31,300 bases of DNA from Holophaga sp. (GTDB lineage Bacteria; Acidobacteriota; Holophagae; Holophagales; Holophagaceae). The first letter of the stretch is position 1, and each line of letters begins with the position of its first letter. The notes under the pieces were generated by a model. The model made no database searches. It was not told the origin of the DNA and saw only the letters and a program-made list of their open reading frames with translations. Below are positions 1-6,877 of this stretch, piece after piece. Position numbers and translations under genes: made by a program. Where the stretch lies: the NCBI GenBank assembly GCA_031292735.1, contig JARLGP010000168.1:1-31300 (forward strand), read 5' to 3'.

Positions 1-393
1 AACCCCCGGCGCCCGCTGGAGGCCTGCGGCACCAGCGGCATGAAGGTGGTGATGAACGGCGGGCTGCACATCTCCGCCCTGGACGGCTGGTGGGCCGAGG
101 CCTACGACGGCGAGAACGGCTTCGCCATCGGCAACGGCGAGATCCACGTGAACGACGCGGTGCAGGACAAGCGCGACGCCGACGCCCTGTTCCGGCTGCT
201 GGAAGAGAAGGTGGTGCCCCTCTACTACGACCAGGACTCCAACGGGGTGCCGCGCAACTGGGTGCGCGCCATCAAGCGTTCCATGCGCACCCTGGCCTGG
301 CGCTTCAACGCCGACCGGATGGTCATGGACTACGTCCGCCACTGCTACCTGCCGGCGGCGGTGGCCTCCTCCTGCCAGATGCCGACGCCGTAG
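1..393 (+). CDS. glgP: Alpha-glucan (glycogen/maltodextrin) phosphorylase, C-terminal fragment
   Basis: The reading frame is open from base 1, so the 5' part lies outside the window; 130 residues remain. The enzyme releases glucose 1-phosphate from alpha-1,4-glucan ends in the cytoplasm using pyridoxal phosphate. The fragment opens with EACGTSGMK, which matches the phosphorylase motif carrying the PLP-binding lysine (EASGTxxMK in the family). It continues with LDGWWAEAYDGENGFAIG and the end NWVRAIKRSMRTLAWRFNADRMVMDYV, typical of the shorter, TIGR02094/DUF3417-type bacterial phosphorylases rather than the E. coli GlgP type. The glycogen-synthesis genes glgC and glgA lie 5 kb away on the other strand, so breakdown and synthesis are encoded near each other but not in one operon. 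Family assignment is firm; glucan chain preference cannot be judged. Confidence 0.93.
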   Translation, partial: NPRRPLEACGTSGMKVVMNGGLHISALDGWWAEAYDGENGFAIGNGEIHVNDAVQDKRDADALFRLLEEKVVPLYYDQDSNGVPRNWVRAIKRSMRTLAWRFNADRMVMDYVRHCYLPAAVASSCQMPTP

Positions 394-417
394 CGGGCTA
401 CTGTCCAGCCCAAAATC

Positions 418-450
418 ATGCAAATTCGGAGTCAGACTCCGAATTTGCAT
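418..450. promoter_or_regulatory. Perfect 33-bp palindrome before the DUF4143 ATPase gene
   Basis: Two 15-base arms, ATGCAAATTCGGAGT and ACTCCGAATTTGCAT, are exact reverse complements separated by CAG. The palindrome starts 24 bases after the phosphorylase stop and ends 14 bases before the ATPase start. It is AT-richer than its surroundings and no T-tract follows it, so it is not a standard terminator. It may be an operator for autoregulation, an RNA hairpin in the short leader, or a site left by insertion of the gene. The symmetry is seen directly; the function is inference. Confidence 0.8.
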
Positions 451-464
451 GGTAATTTAGCGGT

Positions 465-1601
465 ATGTTGCCTCGACCCGCCTTTCTGGATCGCCTGGGG
501 AAGGCCGCCGGGCGGTCTCCGATCACCGCCCTGCTGGGTCCCCGGCAGTGCGGCAAGACCACCCTCGCCCGGCAGTTCGCCGAGGGCCAGCCAGCCACCT
601 TTTTCGACCTGGAGTCGGTGGTGGACCAGCGCCGGCTGCAGAACCCGGAACTGGCACTGGGCGGTCTTACTGGTTTGGTGGTCCTGGACGAAATCCAGGT
701 CATGCCGGAGCTTTTCCCGGTGCTGCGGGTACTTGCCGATCAACCAAACAAGCAGGCGCATTTCCTCATTCTTGGAAGCGCTTCTCCGCACATCATCAGG
801 CACGCGTCGGAAACCCTGGCCGGGCGGGTGGAATTCATCGAGCTGTCAGGCTTCGATCTCCTGGAAACCGGCACCCATTCGCTGGATGCGCTCTGGCTCC
901 GGGGCGGCTTTCCCCGCTCCTTCCTGGCCGCCTCCGATGAGGACAGTTTCGTTTGGCGGGAAGGCTTCGTCCGCACCTACCTGGAGCGCGATTTGCCCCA
1001 GCTGGGCTTTCGCATCCCGCAACCGGCCATGCGCCGCTTCTGGAGCATGCTGGCCCACTACCACGGCCAGACCTGGAACGCTTCGGAGCTGGGCCGTGCC
1101 ATGGGCCTGTCCGACAAGACGGTCCGCGGCTACCTCGATCTGCTCACCGGCACCTACATGGTCCGGCAACTGCAGCCCTGGTTCGAGAACATCGGCAAAC
1201 GACAGGTCAAGGCGCCCAAGGTCTACTTCCGCGACTCGGGCCTGCTGCATCGGCTGCTGGATATCTCCACCCGCCAGCATCTGCTGGGACACCCCAAGGT
1301 GGGCGCGTCCTGGGAAGGCTTCGCCATCGAACAGGTGTTGCAAGCATTCGAGCCCTCCCAGCCCTACTTCTGGTCCACCCAGGGCGGCGCCGAGGTGGAT
1401 CTCCTGTTCCTGCACCAGGGACGGCGCCTGGGCTTCGAGGTGAAGTTTTCGGAGGCCCCCAGGGTCACCGGTTCTATGCGAACTGCCGCCAAAGACCTGG
1501 CACTGGACCATCTCTGGGTCATCTATCCAGGCACCCACCGGTTTCCCCTGGATGAGGGAATCACCGCGCTGCCGCTCCCGCAGATCGACCAGGCTCGCTA
1601 G
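465..1601 (+). CDS. AAA-type ATPase with DUF4143 C-terminal domain
   Basis: This 378-residue protein has a P-loop GPRQCGKT at residues 25-32 and a Walker B segment LVVLDEIQ near residue 70, followed by the AAA_14 core. The C-terminal DUF4143 half ends with D312 and a downstream E325-V-K327, the D...ExK spacing of PD-(D/E)xK nuclease folds. Members are widespread, often single genes in accessory positions, and their role is not established; a link to DNA or toxin-antitoxin-like stress functions is only a guess. The start is ATG 465. No ribosome binding site is visible in front of it and a perfect palindrome ends 14 bases upstream, so initiation may be unusual. The 3' end overlaps the convergent LysR gene by 41 bases. 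Parts of the gene are less GC-rich than its neighbours, which suggests later acquisition. Confidence 0.9.
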   Translation: MLPRPAFLDRLGKAAGRSPITALLGPRQCGKTTLARQFAEGQPATFFDLESVVDQRRLQNPELALGGLTGLVVLDEIQVMPELFPVLRVLADQPNKQAHFLILGSASPHIIRHASETLAGRVEFIELSGFDLLETGTHSLDALWLRGGFPRSFLAASDEDSFVWREGFVRTYLERDLPQLGFRIPQPAMRRFWSMLAHYHGQTWNASELGRAMGLSDKTVRGYLDLLTGTYMVRQLQPWFENIGKRQVKAPKVYFRDSGLLHRLLDISTRQHLLGHPKVGASWEGFAIEQVLQAFEPSQPYFWSTQGGAEVDLLFLHQGRRLGFEVKFSEAPRVTGSMRTAAKDLALDHLWVIYPGTHRFPLDEGITALPLPQIDQAR

Positions 1602-2478
1602 CGAGCTGGGACCACAGCCGCAGCACCGACCGGTGCCGGTTGGCCCGGTCCATGAACGCCACGACCTTGATCGGCAGCGTCCACCGCTCGCCGTCCAGCG
1701 CCACCAGGCCGTCGCCGCCGGCCCGGGCGGTGCTGTCGGGCACCCAGGCCACGCCGTGCCCGGCCCGGGCCATGTCGCGCAGCACGTCGGACATGTCGCT
1801 TTCCAGGATCCGGGTGCCCACCACCCGCTGGTCGGCGGTCTCGAAGATCAGGTCCACCAGCCGGGCGAAATAGACGCCCGACGAATACATCAGGAGCGGC
1901 ACCGGACGGTCCCCGGTGCCGGGCAGGGCGATCCCGGACGCCACCAGCTCCGGGCTGGCGTAGGGCCGCAGCACGTCGGTCTCCACCACCACGCTGTCGA
2001 AGCGGTCGGGGTCCAGCCGGATCGGCTGCTGGTCGCTCAGGTAGCAGAACAGCAGGTCGGCGTTGCCGGCGGTGAGGGTGGTGATGAGGTCGTGGATGTT
2101 GCCCAGCACCACGGTGGCGGTGAGCTCCTGGCTGGCCGACCAGGCGCGCCACCAGTGCGGCACCCGGGCGGTGGCCAGCACGAACGGGAGCGCGATGCGC
2201 ACCGGCTCCCGGCCCGGCGTGGCCTTGCCGGCCACCTGCTGGCGGGCGTCGATCACCTGGCCCAGGATGTCGCCGGCCAGCAGGCGGAACTGCTCGCCCT
2301 CGGCGGTGAGCCGGGTGGGAAACACGCTGCGGTCGAACAGCGCCACCCCCAGCCAGGATTCCAGGGCCTGGATGCGCCGGCTGAAGGCCGGCTGCGACAC
2401 GAAGCGGCTTTCGGCCGCACGGGTGAAACTGCCGGTTTCCGCCACGGCCAGAAAATCCTGGAGCCATAGGATGTCCAT
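1561..2478 (-). CDS. LysR-family transcriptional regulator
   Basis: This 305-residue protein has the LysR N-terminal winged helix-turn-helix (FLAVAETGSFTRAAESRFVS, then QPAFSRRIQALE) in residues 1-60 and an effector-binding domain behind it. The start at ATG 2478 is chosen because GGAGGA lies 8-9 bases upstream; a longer in-frame extension to 2562 would run through the probable operator. The gene is divergent from the N-acyl-D-amino-acid deacylase with about 160 bases between them, the classic arrangement for a LysR regulator and its target. A T-N11-A palindrome at 2553-2567 lies in that gap. The likely target is therefore the deacylase operon, with an N-acyl or free D-amino acid as possible inducer. 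The effector is inference. Its 3' end overlaps that of the convergent ATPase gene. Confidence 0.92.
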   Translation of the reverse strand: MDILWLQDFLAVAETGSFTRAAESRFVSQPAFSRRIQALESWLGVALFDRSVFPTRLTAEGEQFRLLAGDILGQVIDARQQVAGKATPGREPVRIALPFVLATARVPHWWRAWSASQELTATVVLGNIHDLITTLTAGNADLLFCYLSDQQPIRLDPDRFDSVVVETDVLRPYASPELVASGIALPGTGDRPVPLLMYSSGVYFARLVDLIFETADQRVVGTRILESDMSDVLRDMARAGHGVAWVPDSTARAGGDGLVALDGERWTLPIKVVAFMDRANRHRSVLRLWSQLASEPGRSAGAAAR

Positions 2479-2552
2479 GCGACCGTCCTCCGCCAGGGCA
2501 AGGCCCATCGGCCCGCGCTGAACTACGATATCGCCGGGCTGCCGGAAACCCG

Positions 2553-2567
2553 ATGCAAACATTGCAT
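2553..2567. promoter_or_regulatory. Probable LysR operator (T-N11-A palindrome)
   Basis: The sequence ATGCAA-ACA-TTGCAT is a perfect inverted repeat and contains TGCAAACATTGCA, which fits the LysR-box rule T-N11-A with dyad symmetry. It lies between the divergent LysR and deacylase genes, 75 bases before the LysR start and 73 bases before the deacylase start. A poor promoter candidate (TTGGAT 2567-2572, CATATT 2592-2597) lies next to it on the plus strand. Binding is inferred from position and symmetry. Confidence 0.6.
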
Positions 2568-2640
2568 TGGATCTGGCCTGGGGGGCCGTCCCATATTGAA
2601 ACCTAAGCCTTCAGCCAAAAACTCGAAAGGAAGGTGCCAC

Positions 2641-4233
2641 ATGGAGGAAGTGTTGGTTTTGGCCGGAGCCACGGTGGTGGACGGCACGGGCGCTCCGGGC
2701 TATCGCGCCGACGTGGCGATCGCCGACGGCGTCATCAGCAGGGTGGACCAGGGCCTGAACCTGGGCGGCGCGAGGGTGATCGACCTGGACGGGCTGGTAC
2801 TCGCCCCGGGCTTCATCGACAGCCATACCCACACCGACGGTTCGGCGTTCAAGTACCCGCTGTCGGAAAGCAAGCTGTTCCAGGGGGTCACCAGCGACGT
2901 GACCGGCAACTGCGGGATCGGCTGCTTCCCGCTGCAGCCCCGGTTCCGGACCCAGATGGAGGGCTACCTCCGCACCCATGATTTCTCCATGCCGGGGGAG
3001 ATCCGCTGGCAGGATTTCACCGGCTACGCGGACCAGCTGGCCGGCACCGGCCTGGGGGTGAACCACGTTCCGCTGGTGGGCCACGGCAGCCTGCGGATCG
3101 CGGTCATGGGCGCGGAAGACCGGGAGCCCACCCCGGCCGAGCAGCAGGAGATGAACCGGATCCTGGCGGAATGCCTGGGCCAGGGGGCCTGGGGCATGTC
3201 CACCGGGCTGATCTACCCGCCGGGGAGCTACGCGCGCACCGGCGAGCTGGTCGCCCTGGCCCGGGTCTGCGCCGAGCACGGCGGCGTCTACACCAGCCAC
3301 ATCCGCGGCGAAAGCACCACCCTCCTGGAGGCGGTGGACGAAGCCATCGAGATCGGCCGCCAGAGCAAGGCCCGGGTGGTGATCTCCCACCTGAAGCCCA
3401 TTGGCCGGGCCAACTGGGGCAAGGGCGCCCTCCTGCTGGAGAAGATCCGGCAGGCCCGCGCCGAAGGCATCAACGTCACCGCGGACCAGTACCCCTACGA
3501 GGCCTCCAGCACCTCCCTCACCGCGCTGGTGCCGGCGCGCTTCCACGCCGGCGGGGCGGACTGCCTGCTGGCGGCCCTGGCCGATCCCGCCAAGGGCGCG
3601 GAGCTGCTGGCGGGCATCGAGCAGGAGATGACCGTGCGCGGCGGGCCGGACAAGGTGATGGTCACCAGCCTCGCCCACCCGCGGGGGACCGACGTTTCCG
3701 GCCAGACCGTGGCGCAGATGGCCGCAGCCTGGAACCTGGCCCCGGCGGCCGCGGTCCAGCGCCTGCTGCTGCGCGAGCATGGAACGGTGGGCGCGGTCTA
3801 CTTCTCCATCTCGGAACAGGATGTCGGCACCATCATGCGCAGCAACCTGGTGGCGGTCGGCTCCGACGGCCGCGGGCTGCAGGCCGGCAGCGAAGCCAAG
3901 GCCACCCACCCGCGCTCCTACGGGACCTTCCCGCGGGTGCTGGGGAGGTATGTGCGCGAGCAGCAGATCCTGACCCTGGAAGCCGCGGTGCACAAGATGA
4001 CCGGGCTCACCGCGCGGCAGTTCGGGCTGCTCGGCCGGGGCGGCATCGCCCCCGGCATGGTGGCCGACCTGGTGGCCTTCGACCCGCAGACCATCCGGGA
4101 TGTCGGGGATTTCAGCCATCCACACCAGTATGCCCAGGGGATCGAGTATCTGTTCATCCATGGGGTCCAGGTGATGGCCAAGGGCGCCCTCACCGGAAAC
4201 GCCGCCGGCAGCGTCCTGCGCCGGGCGAGGTAG
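2641..4233 (+). CDS. N-acyl-D-amino-acid deacylase (D-aminoacylase)
   Basis: This 530-residue amidohydrolase-superfamily enzyme removes the acyl group from N-acyl-D-amino acids to give free D-amino acids. Metal-site residues known from the family are all present: H62-x-H64 in SHTHTDG, C91 in GNCGIG, H220 in TSHIRGE, H250 in VISHLKP, and the catalytic aspartate D409 in GSDGRG. The start ATG 2641 is preceded by AAGGAAGG at good distance; an in-frame ATG at 2596 has no such site. A divergent LysR gene and operator lie upstream. A 24-residue ORF and a D-glutamate cyclase-like gene follow in the same direction, so the substrate may be N-acyl-D-glutamate, but the sequence alone does not settle D-Glu, D-Asp or neutral D-amino acid preference. 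Confidence 0.93.
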   Translation: MEEVLVLAGATVVDGTGAPGYRADVAIADGVISRVDQGLNLGGARVIDLDGLVLAPGFIDSHTHTDGSAFKYPLSESKLFQGVTSDVTGNCGIGCFPLQPRFRTQMEGYLRTHDFSMPGEIRWQDFTGYADQLAGTGLGVNHVPLVGHGSLRIAVMGAEDREPTPAEQQEMNRILAECLGQGAWGMSTGLIYPPGSYARTGELVALARVCAEHGGVYTSHIRGESTTLLEAVDEAIEIGRQSKARVVISHLKPIGRANWGKGALLLEKIRQARAEGINVTADQYPYEASSTSLTALVPARFHAGGADCLLAALADPAKGAELLAGIEQEMTVRGGPDKVMVTSLAHPRGTDVSGQTVAQMAAAWNLAPAAAVQRLLLREHGTVGAVYFSISEQDVGTIMRSNLVAVGSDGRGLQAGSEAKATHPRSYGTFPRVLGRYVREQQILTLEAAVHKMTGLTARQFGLLGRGGIAPGMVADLVAFDPQTIRDVGDFSHPHQYAQGIEYLFIHGVQVMAKGALTGNAAGSVLRRAR

Positions 4234-4259
4234 ATCTCCAGCCGAAAAGGAGAACGGCA

Positions 4260-4334
4260 ATGCCGGTCGTTTGCATCACCATCGCCTGCGCCCAGCGGGT
4301 GTTCCTGGTGCTCACCGCGTGGTTTTTCGTCTAA
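4260..4334 (+). CDS. Possible 24-residue hydrophobic peptide between deacylase and cyclase genes
   Basis: ATG 4260 is preceded by AAAAGGAGAACGGCA, one of the best ribosome binding sites in the window, and TAA follows after 24 codons. The peptide begins MPVVCITIACAQRVF and ends LVLTAWFFV: almost wholly apolar, with one arginine, two cysteines and one tryptophan, so it could form a single short membrane helix. It starts 26 bases after the deacylase stop and ends just before the cyclase gene. It could be a small membrane protein, a translational coupler, or a leader peptide controlling the next gene. I recognise no family. Strong initiation signals support it; function is unknown. Confidence 0.5.
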   Translation: MPVVCITIACAQRVFLVLTAWFFV

Positions 4335-4353
4335 TGCAACCGTGGGAGATACA

Positions 4354-5349
4354 GTGACTTTAAGCAATGACCAGATCACCGGAGAGCGGATCGACAGGCT
4401 GATGACCGTGGAGATCCGCCCCTTGAGCGGGGGCCTTCCGCCGGGATATGTCGTCCCCATGTATGAGATCTGCCGCGCCCACCACGGCGAGCCGCTCAGT
4501 TCCCTGGCCGCCCGGCGACTTTGTGACACCGTTCGGAAAGAGGATGTTGTTCTGATCGTCACCGGCTTCGGCAACGCCCCCAACCTGCCCAACGGGGAGA
4601 CCGATGGCCCGGTGGGCGCCGCGGTGCTGGCCCGGGCCCTGGTGCTCGGGCTCGGGGCGCGGGTGGTGCTGGTGGCCGAGGAGGCCCAGACCGGCCCGGT
4701 GCGGGCCGCCGTCGACGTGTTCCAGGGCGATTTGGAGGGCCATCCAGCCATCGCCACCCTCGGCTTTCCCCTGGGCCTGGAACCGGGCCGGGCGGCCGCG
4801 GCGGCCTTGATGGACCAGTACCGCCCCGGCGCGGTGGTCTTCATCGAGCGCATCGGCCCCAACCGGGAAGGCTATTTCCACGGGGTGCGGGGCGACTGCC
4901 GGAGCCCGGAGCAGGTGGGCCACGCCTACCTGCTGGCCGACCTGGCCCGGCGGCGCGGGGTGCTGAGCATCGGGGTGGGCGACGGCGGCAACGAGGTGGG
5001 CTTCGGCGATGTGCGCGACGCCATCACCGCCGTGCACCCGTACGGCGGGCGGTGCCTGGCCGGGCACCCGTCGGGCCTGGTGACCGCCACCGCCACCGAC
5101 GTGACCGTGTGCGCTTCGGTGTCCAACTGGGGCGCCTACGGCATCGCGGCGGCCCTGGCCGCCCAGCGGGGACGGCCCGAGCTGCTGCATTCCCAGGACA
5201 GCGAGCGCCGGCTCATCGAGGCCAGCGTGCGGGCGGGAGCGCGGGACGGGGCCACCTTCAAGCCGGAGGCCGCCGTGGACGGGATCCATTGGCAGGGCCA
5301 CACGGCCTTCGTGGGACTGCTGCGCTGTATTGTCGACGTGGCCTGCTAG
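4354..5349 (+). CDS. DUF4392 protein, D-glutamate cyclase-like
   Basis: This protein of about 331 residues matches the DUF4392 family, the catalytic part of mammalian D-glutamate cyclase, which turns D-glutamate into 5-oxo-D-proline. Recognisable family stretches are IDRLMTVEIRPLSGGLPPGY near the N-terminus, VTGFGNAPNLPNGETDGPVGA, FIERIGPNREGYFHGVRG and SIGVGDGGNEVGFG. No signal peptide is seen, so it should be cytoplasmic. GTG 4354 is preferred because GGGAG lies five bases upstream; GTG 4342, four codons earlier, is the alternative. It follows the deacylase and the 24-residue ORF, so the proposed path is N-acyl-D-glutamate to D-glutamate to 5-oxo-D-proline. The family call is firm; the exact substrate is inferred from the mammalian enzyme and the neighbours. 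Confidence 0.82.
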   Translation: MTLSNDQITGERIDRLMTVEIRPLSGGLPPGYVVPMYEICRAHHGEPLSSLAARRLCDTVRKEDVVLIVTGFGNAPNLPNGETDGPVGAAVLARALVLGLGARVVLVAEEAQTGPVRAAVDVFQGDLEGHPAIATLGFPLGLEPGRAAAAALMDQYRPGAVVFIERIGPNREGYFHGVRGDCRSPEQVGHAYLLADLARRRGVLSIGVGDGGNEVGFGDVRDAITAVHPYGGRCLAGHPSGLVTATATDVTVCASVSNWGAYGIAAALAAQRGRPELLHSQDSERRLIEASVRAGARDGATFKPEAAVDGIHWQGHTAFVGLLRCIVDVAC

Positions 5350-5443
5350 CTTCCAATACGTAGACAGGCTCCTAGGGCAGTTCCAGCTCCACCGGCCACC
5401 CCTACACCCTTCATGCGGTTTCCAGGGCGGAAGGTTTCAGCGC

Positions 5444-6877
5444 TCAGCCAAGCAGGTGGCGGTAGAGGTCCAGGTATTCCCGGGCGGCGGATTCCCAGCC
5501 GAAGTCCTGGGCCATGGCCCGGCGCTGGATGCGCAGCCAGGCCTTGGGATCCTGGCGGTAGAGCTGGCAGGCCCGGCCGATGGTCTCGCCCAGGATCCAG
5601 GAATTGGGCTCGTTGAACACGAAGCCGGTGGCGGTGCCGTCCATCATGGACTGGGCGTCGGCGTCCACCACGGTGTCGGCCAGGCCGCCGGTGCGCCGCA
5701 CCAAAGGCAGGGCGCCGTAGCGCAGCGCGTAGAGCTGGGTGAGGCCGCAGGGCTCCTGGCGGGAAGGCACCAGCACCACGTCGGCCCCGGCCAGGATCCG
5801 GTGCGCCAGGCCCTCGTCGAAGCCCAGGTCCACCGCCACCTGCCCGGGATGGGCCAGGGCGGCCGCGTGGAACCCGGACTCCAGCTCCGGCGCGCCGGTG
5901 CCCAGCACCAGCAGCTGGGCGTTCAGCTGGATCAGGTAGGCGATGTTCTCCAGCACCAGGTCGAGCCCCTTCTGCTCCGCCAGCCGGCTGATCACCGCGA
6001 ACAGGGGGACGTCGGCCGTCTCCTCCAGGCCCATGGCCCGCTGCAGGAGGTTCTTGTTGATCTTCCGGGCGGACATCAGCCTGGAATCGAAATGGACCTC
6101 CAGGTGCGGGCTGGTGGCGGGGTTCCACACCCGGTAGTCGACCCCGTTGAGGATCCCGGACAGGTCCCGGGAGCGCTGGGCCAGCAGGCCATCCAGGCCC
6201 GCGCCGCCTGCCGGAAGCTGGATCTCGGCGGCGTAGGTGGGGCTCACGGTGGTGATCCGGTCGGCGTAGGCCAGGCCCGCCTTCAGGAAGTTGATCTTGC
6301 CGTAGAACTCCACGCCGCCGGGATGGAAGCAGGAGGGGTCCAGGCCCAGCTCGGGCAGCAGGGCGCGCGGGTAGAGCCCCTGGTAGGCCAGGTTGTGGAT
6401 GGTCATCACGGTCCGCGGCCGGTCCGCGCCACGCTGGGCCAGCAAGGCCGGCACCAGGCCGGCCTGCCAGTCGTGGGCCTGCACCAGCTCGGGCCGCCAG
6501 CCCTGGTTGTCGCCGGCCATGGCCAGGTCGGCGGCGGCCAGGGCCAGGGCCCCGAATTTCCGGTGGCTGTCGCCGGACTCCTCGTAGGGCCCGCCGGGCC
6601 GGTCGAACAGGGCCGGGCAGTCCAGCAGGTAGATGGGGACGCCGTTGCCGGTCCGGCCCAGCAGGCACCGGGCCGGTCCGAGCCCCATCAGGTCGGCGCC
6701 GGCGAAGGCCGGCTCCAGGCCGGGGATGCCCTGGATCAGGGCCGGGAACCCGGGCAGCAGCACCCGCGCGTCGGCGCCCAGGCTGCGCTGGGCCGCGGGC
6801 AGCGCCGCCAGCACATCGGCCAGCCCGCCCACCTTCACGTACGGGAACAGTTCAGTGGCAACGTGTAGGATGCGCAT
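5444..6877 (-). CDS. glgA: Glycogen synthase (ADP-glucose type)
   Basis: This 477-residue GT5 enzyme adds glucose from ADP-glucose to growing alpha-1,4-glucan. It starts MRILHVATELFPYVKVGGLAD; KVGGLAD at residues 15-21 is the ADP-glucose-binding motif. The second Rossmann half contains the PSRQEPCGLTQLYALRYG segment with the conserved glutamate and RRTGGLADTVVD. Length is normal for bacterial GlgA. Its ATG follows directly on the TGA of glgC (TGAATG), so translation is coupled and the two enzymes of the ADP-glucose route are made together. It converges on the D-glutamate cyclase-like gene across about 94 bases in which no clear terminator is visible. Confidence 0.97.
   Translation of the reverse strand: MRILHVATELFPYVKVGGLADVLAALPAAQRSLGADARVLLPGFPALIQGIPGLEPAFAGADLMGLGPARCLLGRTGNGVPIYLLDCPALFDRPGGPYEESGDSHRKFGALALAAADLAMAGDNQGWRPELVQAHDWQAGLVPALLAQRGADRPRTVMTIHNLAYQGLYPRALLPELGLDPSCFHPGGVEFYGKINFLKAGLAYADRITTVSPTYAAEIQLPAGGAGLDGLLAQRSRDLSGILNGVDYRVWNPATSPHLEVHFDSRLMSARKINKNLLQRAMGLEETADVPLFAVISRLAEQKGLDLVLENIAYLIQLNAQLLVLGTGAPELESGFHAAALAHPGQVAVDLGFDEGLAHRILAGADVVLVPSRQEPCGLTQLYALRYGALPLVRRTGGLADTVVDADAQSMMDGTATGFVFNEPNSWILGETIGRACQLYRQDPKAWLRIQRRAMAQDFGWESAAREYLDLYRHLLG

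Noticed and set aside
2611..4260. Open frame of about 550 codons on the minus strand opposite the deacylase gene
   Set aside because: It is a shadow of the deacylase, whose metal ligands are all in the plus frame, and it ends in that gene's ribosome binding region.
5330..6868. Open frame of about 510 codons on the plus strand opposite glgA
   Set aside because: The minus-strand frame is an unmistakable glycogen synthase; the plus frame has no recognisable domain.
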